In this document: positions 5,953 to 6,467 of the stretch, one piece after another
Numbering within the stretch: the stretch's first letter is position 1
Layout of the letters: each line of letters starts with the position of its first letter
DNA from: an uncultured Rhodospirillales bacterium
GTDB taxonomy: Bacteria; Pseudomonadota; Alphaproteobacteria; RF32; CAG-239
DNA length: 6,467 nucleotides
NCBI GenBank assembly: GCA_902795665.1
Contig: CADBMA010000140.1
Coordinates: 1-6,467, forward strand
Direction: 5' to 3'
Made by a program: the position numbers and the translations under genes
The notes under the pieces: model-generated
What the model was told of the DNA's origin: nothing
Seen by the model: the letters and a program-made list of their open reading frames with translations, nothing else
Database searches by the model: none

Positions 5953-6467
5953 ATTTTTATCCATTTCAGCAACCATTTAAGGCGCAATTTTCGCGTTATT
6001 ATCAACCAATAAGGATAACGATGATAATTGGTAACATCAAGATATTTGCGTATATCGGACTTAACGCGCATATCGGCAATTTTCATCAACTTTTTCTTTT
6101 TCACCGAAAAATTTCCGCCGTAAAGATGATATTTGAACAGCACTTCCTGCAAATTGCAAATCTTAAGACCGTTGGTCAAAACCTGTCTGATTAAATCATA
6201 ATCTTCTGCCGGCGTATATTCGCCATTATAACGAATATTATACCGTACCAAATCCGATTTTCTGACCATCATTGAAGAATGCATTGACGTACAGGCGCGC
6301 AAAGTCTCTTTCAACGTAACTTCTGCCGGTTGACGCCATACCCAGCCCATATTCGTAATAAGTTTTTTTATTTGAGCATATAGACCATAAGCCGGCATAT
6401 TATTAAACAGCTCTCCCCAAGAACCAACAATTGTAACATCAGGATGAGCATCTAAAAAAGCCACCTG
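5949..6467 (-). CDS. Family 2 glycosyltransferase, C-terminal part, N-terminus cut by window edge
   Basis: The last 172 codons of a GT-A fold glycosyltransferase; the family is usually 270-330 residues, so the nucleotide-sugar-binding N-terminus lies to the right of the window. The fragment enters in frame at QVAFLDAHPDVTIVGSW, the stretch that follows the DxD region in bacterial GT2 enzymes. It continues with SMHSSMMVRKS (about 61-71), the conserved block before the acceptor site, and PAEDYDLIRQVL (86-97), the ED motif where D89 is the likely catalytic base. The ending is basic and aromatic (HRYPYW, then LRLKWLLKWIKI). It has no transmembrane pair, so it differs from GtrB-type enzymes, which carry two C-terminal helices, but may sit on the membrane through the amphipathic tail. 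Its TGA overlaps the next gene's start in an ATGA or TGATG junction, indicating one operon. It probably adds a sugar to a cell-surface glycan precursor; donor and acceptor are unknown. The in-frame GTG at 6464 is not a start. Confidence 0.9.
   Translation of the reverse strand, partial: QVAFLDAHPDVTIVGSWGELFNNMPAYGLYAQIKKLITNMGWVWRQPAEVTLKETLRACTSMHSSMMVRKSDLVRYNIRYNGEYTPAEDYDLIRQVLTNGLKICNLQEVLFKYHLYGGNFSVKKKKLMKIADMRVKSDIRKYLDVTNYHRYPYWLIITRKLRLKWLLKWIKI

Noticed and set aside
1..6467. CRISPR array, insertion sequence, tRNA gene or phage remnant
   Set aside because: No regularly spaced repeats, transposase-like frames, terminal inverted repeats with target duplications, or tRNA cloverleaf signatures were seen on either strand.

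Overview
The window looks like an AT-rich Gram-negative chromosome. I favour an alphaproteobacterium, for three reasons: an inner-membrane SPOR protein lies just upstream of nagZ, a pairing recalled from the conserved argS/dgt-SPOR-nagZ-scpA-tat neighbourhood of that class; the NagZ sequence carries the class's variant motifs; and xthA lies next door. This assignment is inference from gene order and protein style. No rRNA or tRNA gene is present to confirm it, and I see no mobile element, phage gene, CRISPR array or tRNA gene. Coding density is very high: several genes abut or overlap, and no gene-free stretch is longer than about 85 bases.

Left block (1-1974, minus strand). A tight operon is read from right to left: a bitopic inner-membrane protein with a periplasmic SPOR domain (277 aa), a site-2-protease-like M50 membrane metallopeptidase (206 aa), and the N-terminal 172 codons of NagZ, which runs off the left edge. 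SPOR domains bind denuded peptidoglycan and NagZ recycles muropeptide sugars, so the operon reads as cell-envelope and peptidoglycan housekeeping with a membrane protease inserted between the two.

Middle block (2059-3922, plus strand). Transcribed divergently from an 84-bp intergenic region, this holds exodeoxyribonuclease III (xthA) followed, with an 8-base overlap, by an exported serine peptidase of family S41. The S41 protein keeps its Ser/Lys/Gln catalytic set but seems to lack the usual PDZ domain.

Right block (3900-6467, minus strand). This is a surface-glycan cassette read from right to left: the C-terminal part of a family 2 glycosyltransferase (cut by the right edge), a large polytopic membrane protein with GT-C-like features, and a small GtrA-family four-helix membrane protein. 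The set resembles a gtr-type module, in which lipid-linked sugar is made, moved across the membrane and transferred to a glycan. The glycosyltransferase here does not look like GtrB, so the analogy is partial. The last gene converges on the S41 gene and their 3' ends overlap by 23 bp.

No feature here is clearly a new system. The points most worth a second look are the gtr-like cassette, the apparently PDZ-less S41 peptidase translationally linked to a DNA-repair gene, and the M50 protease placed between a SPOR protein and NagZ.
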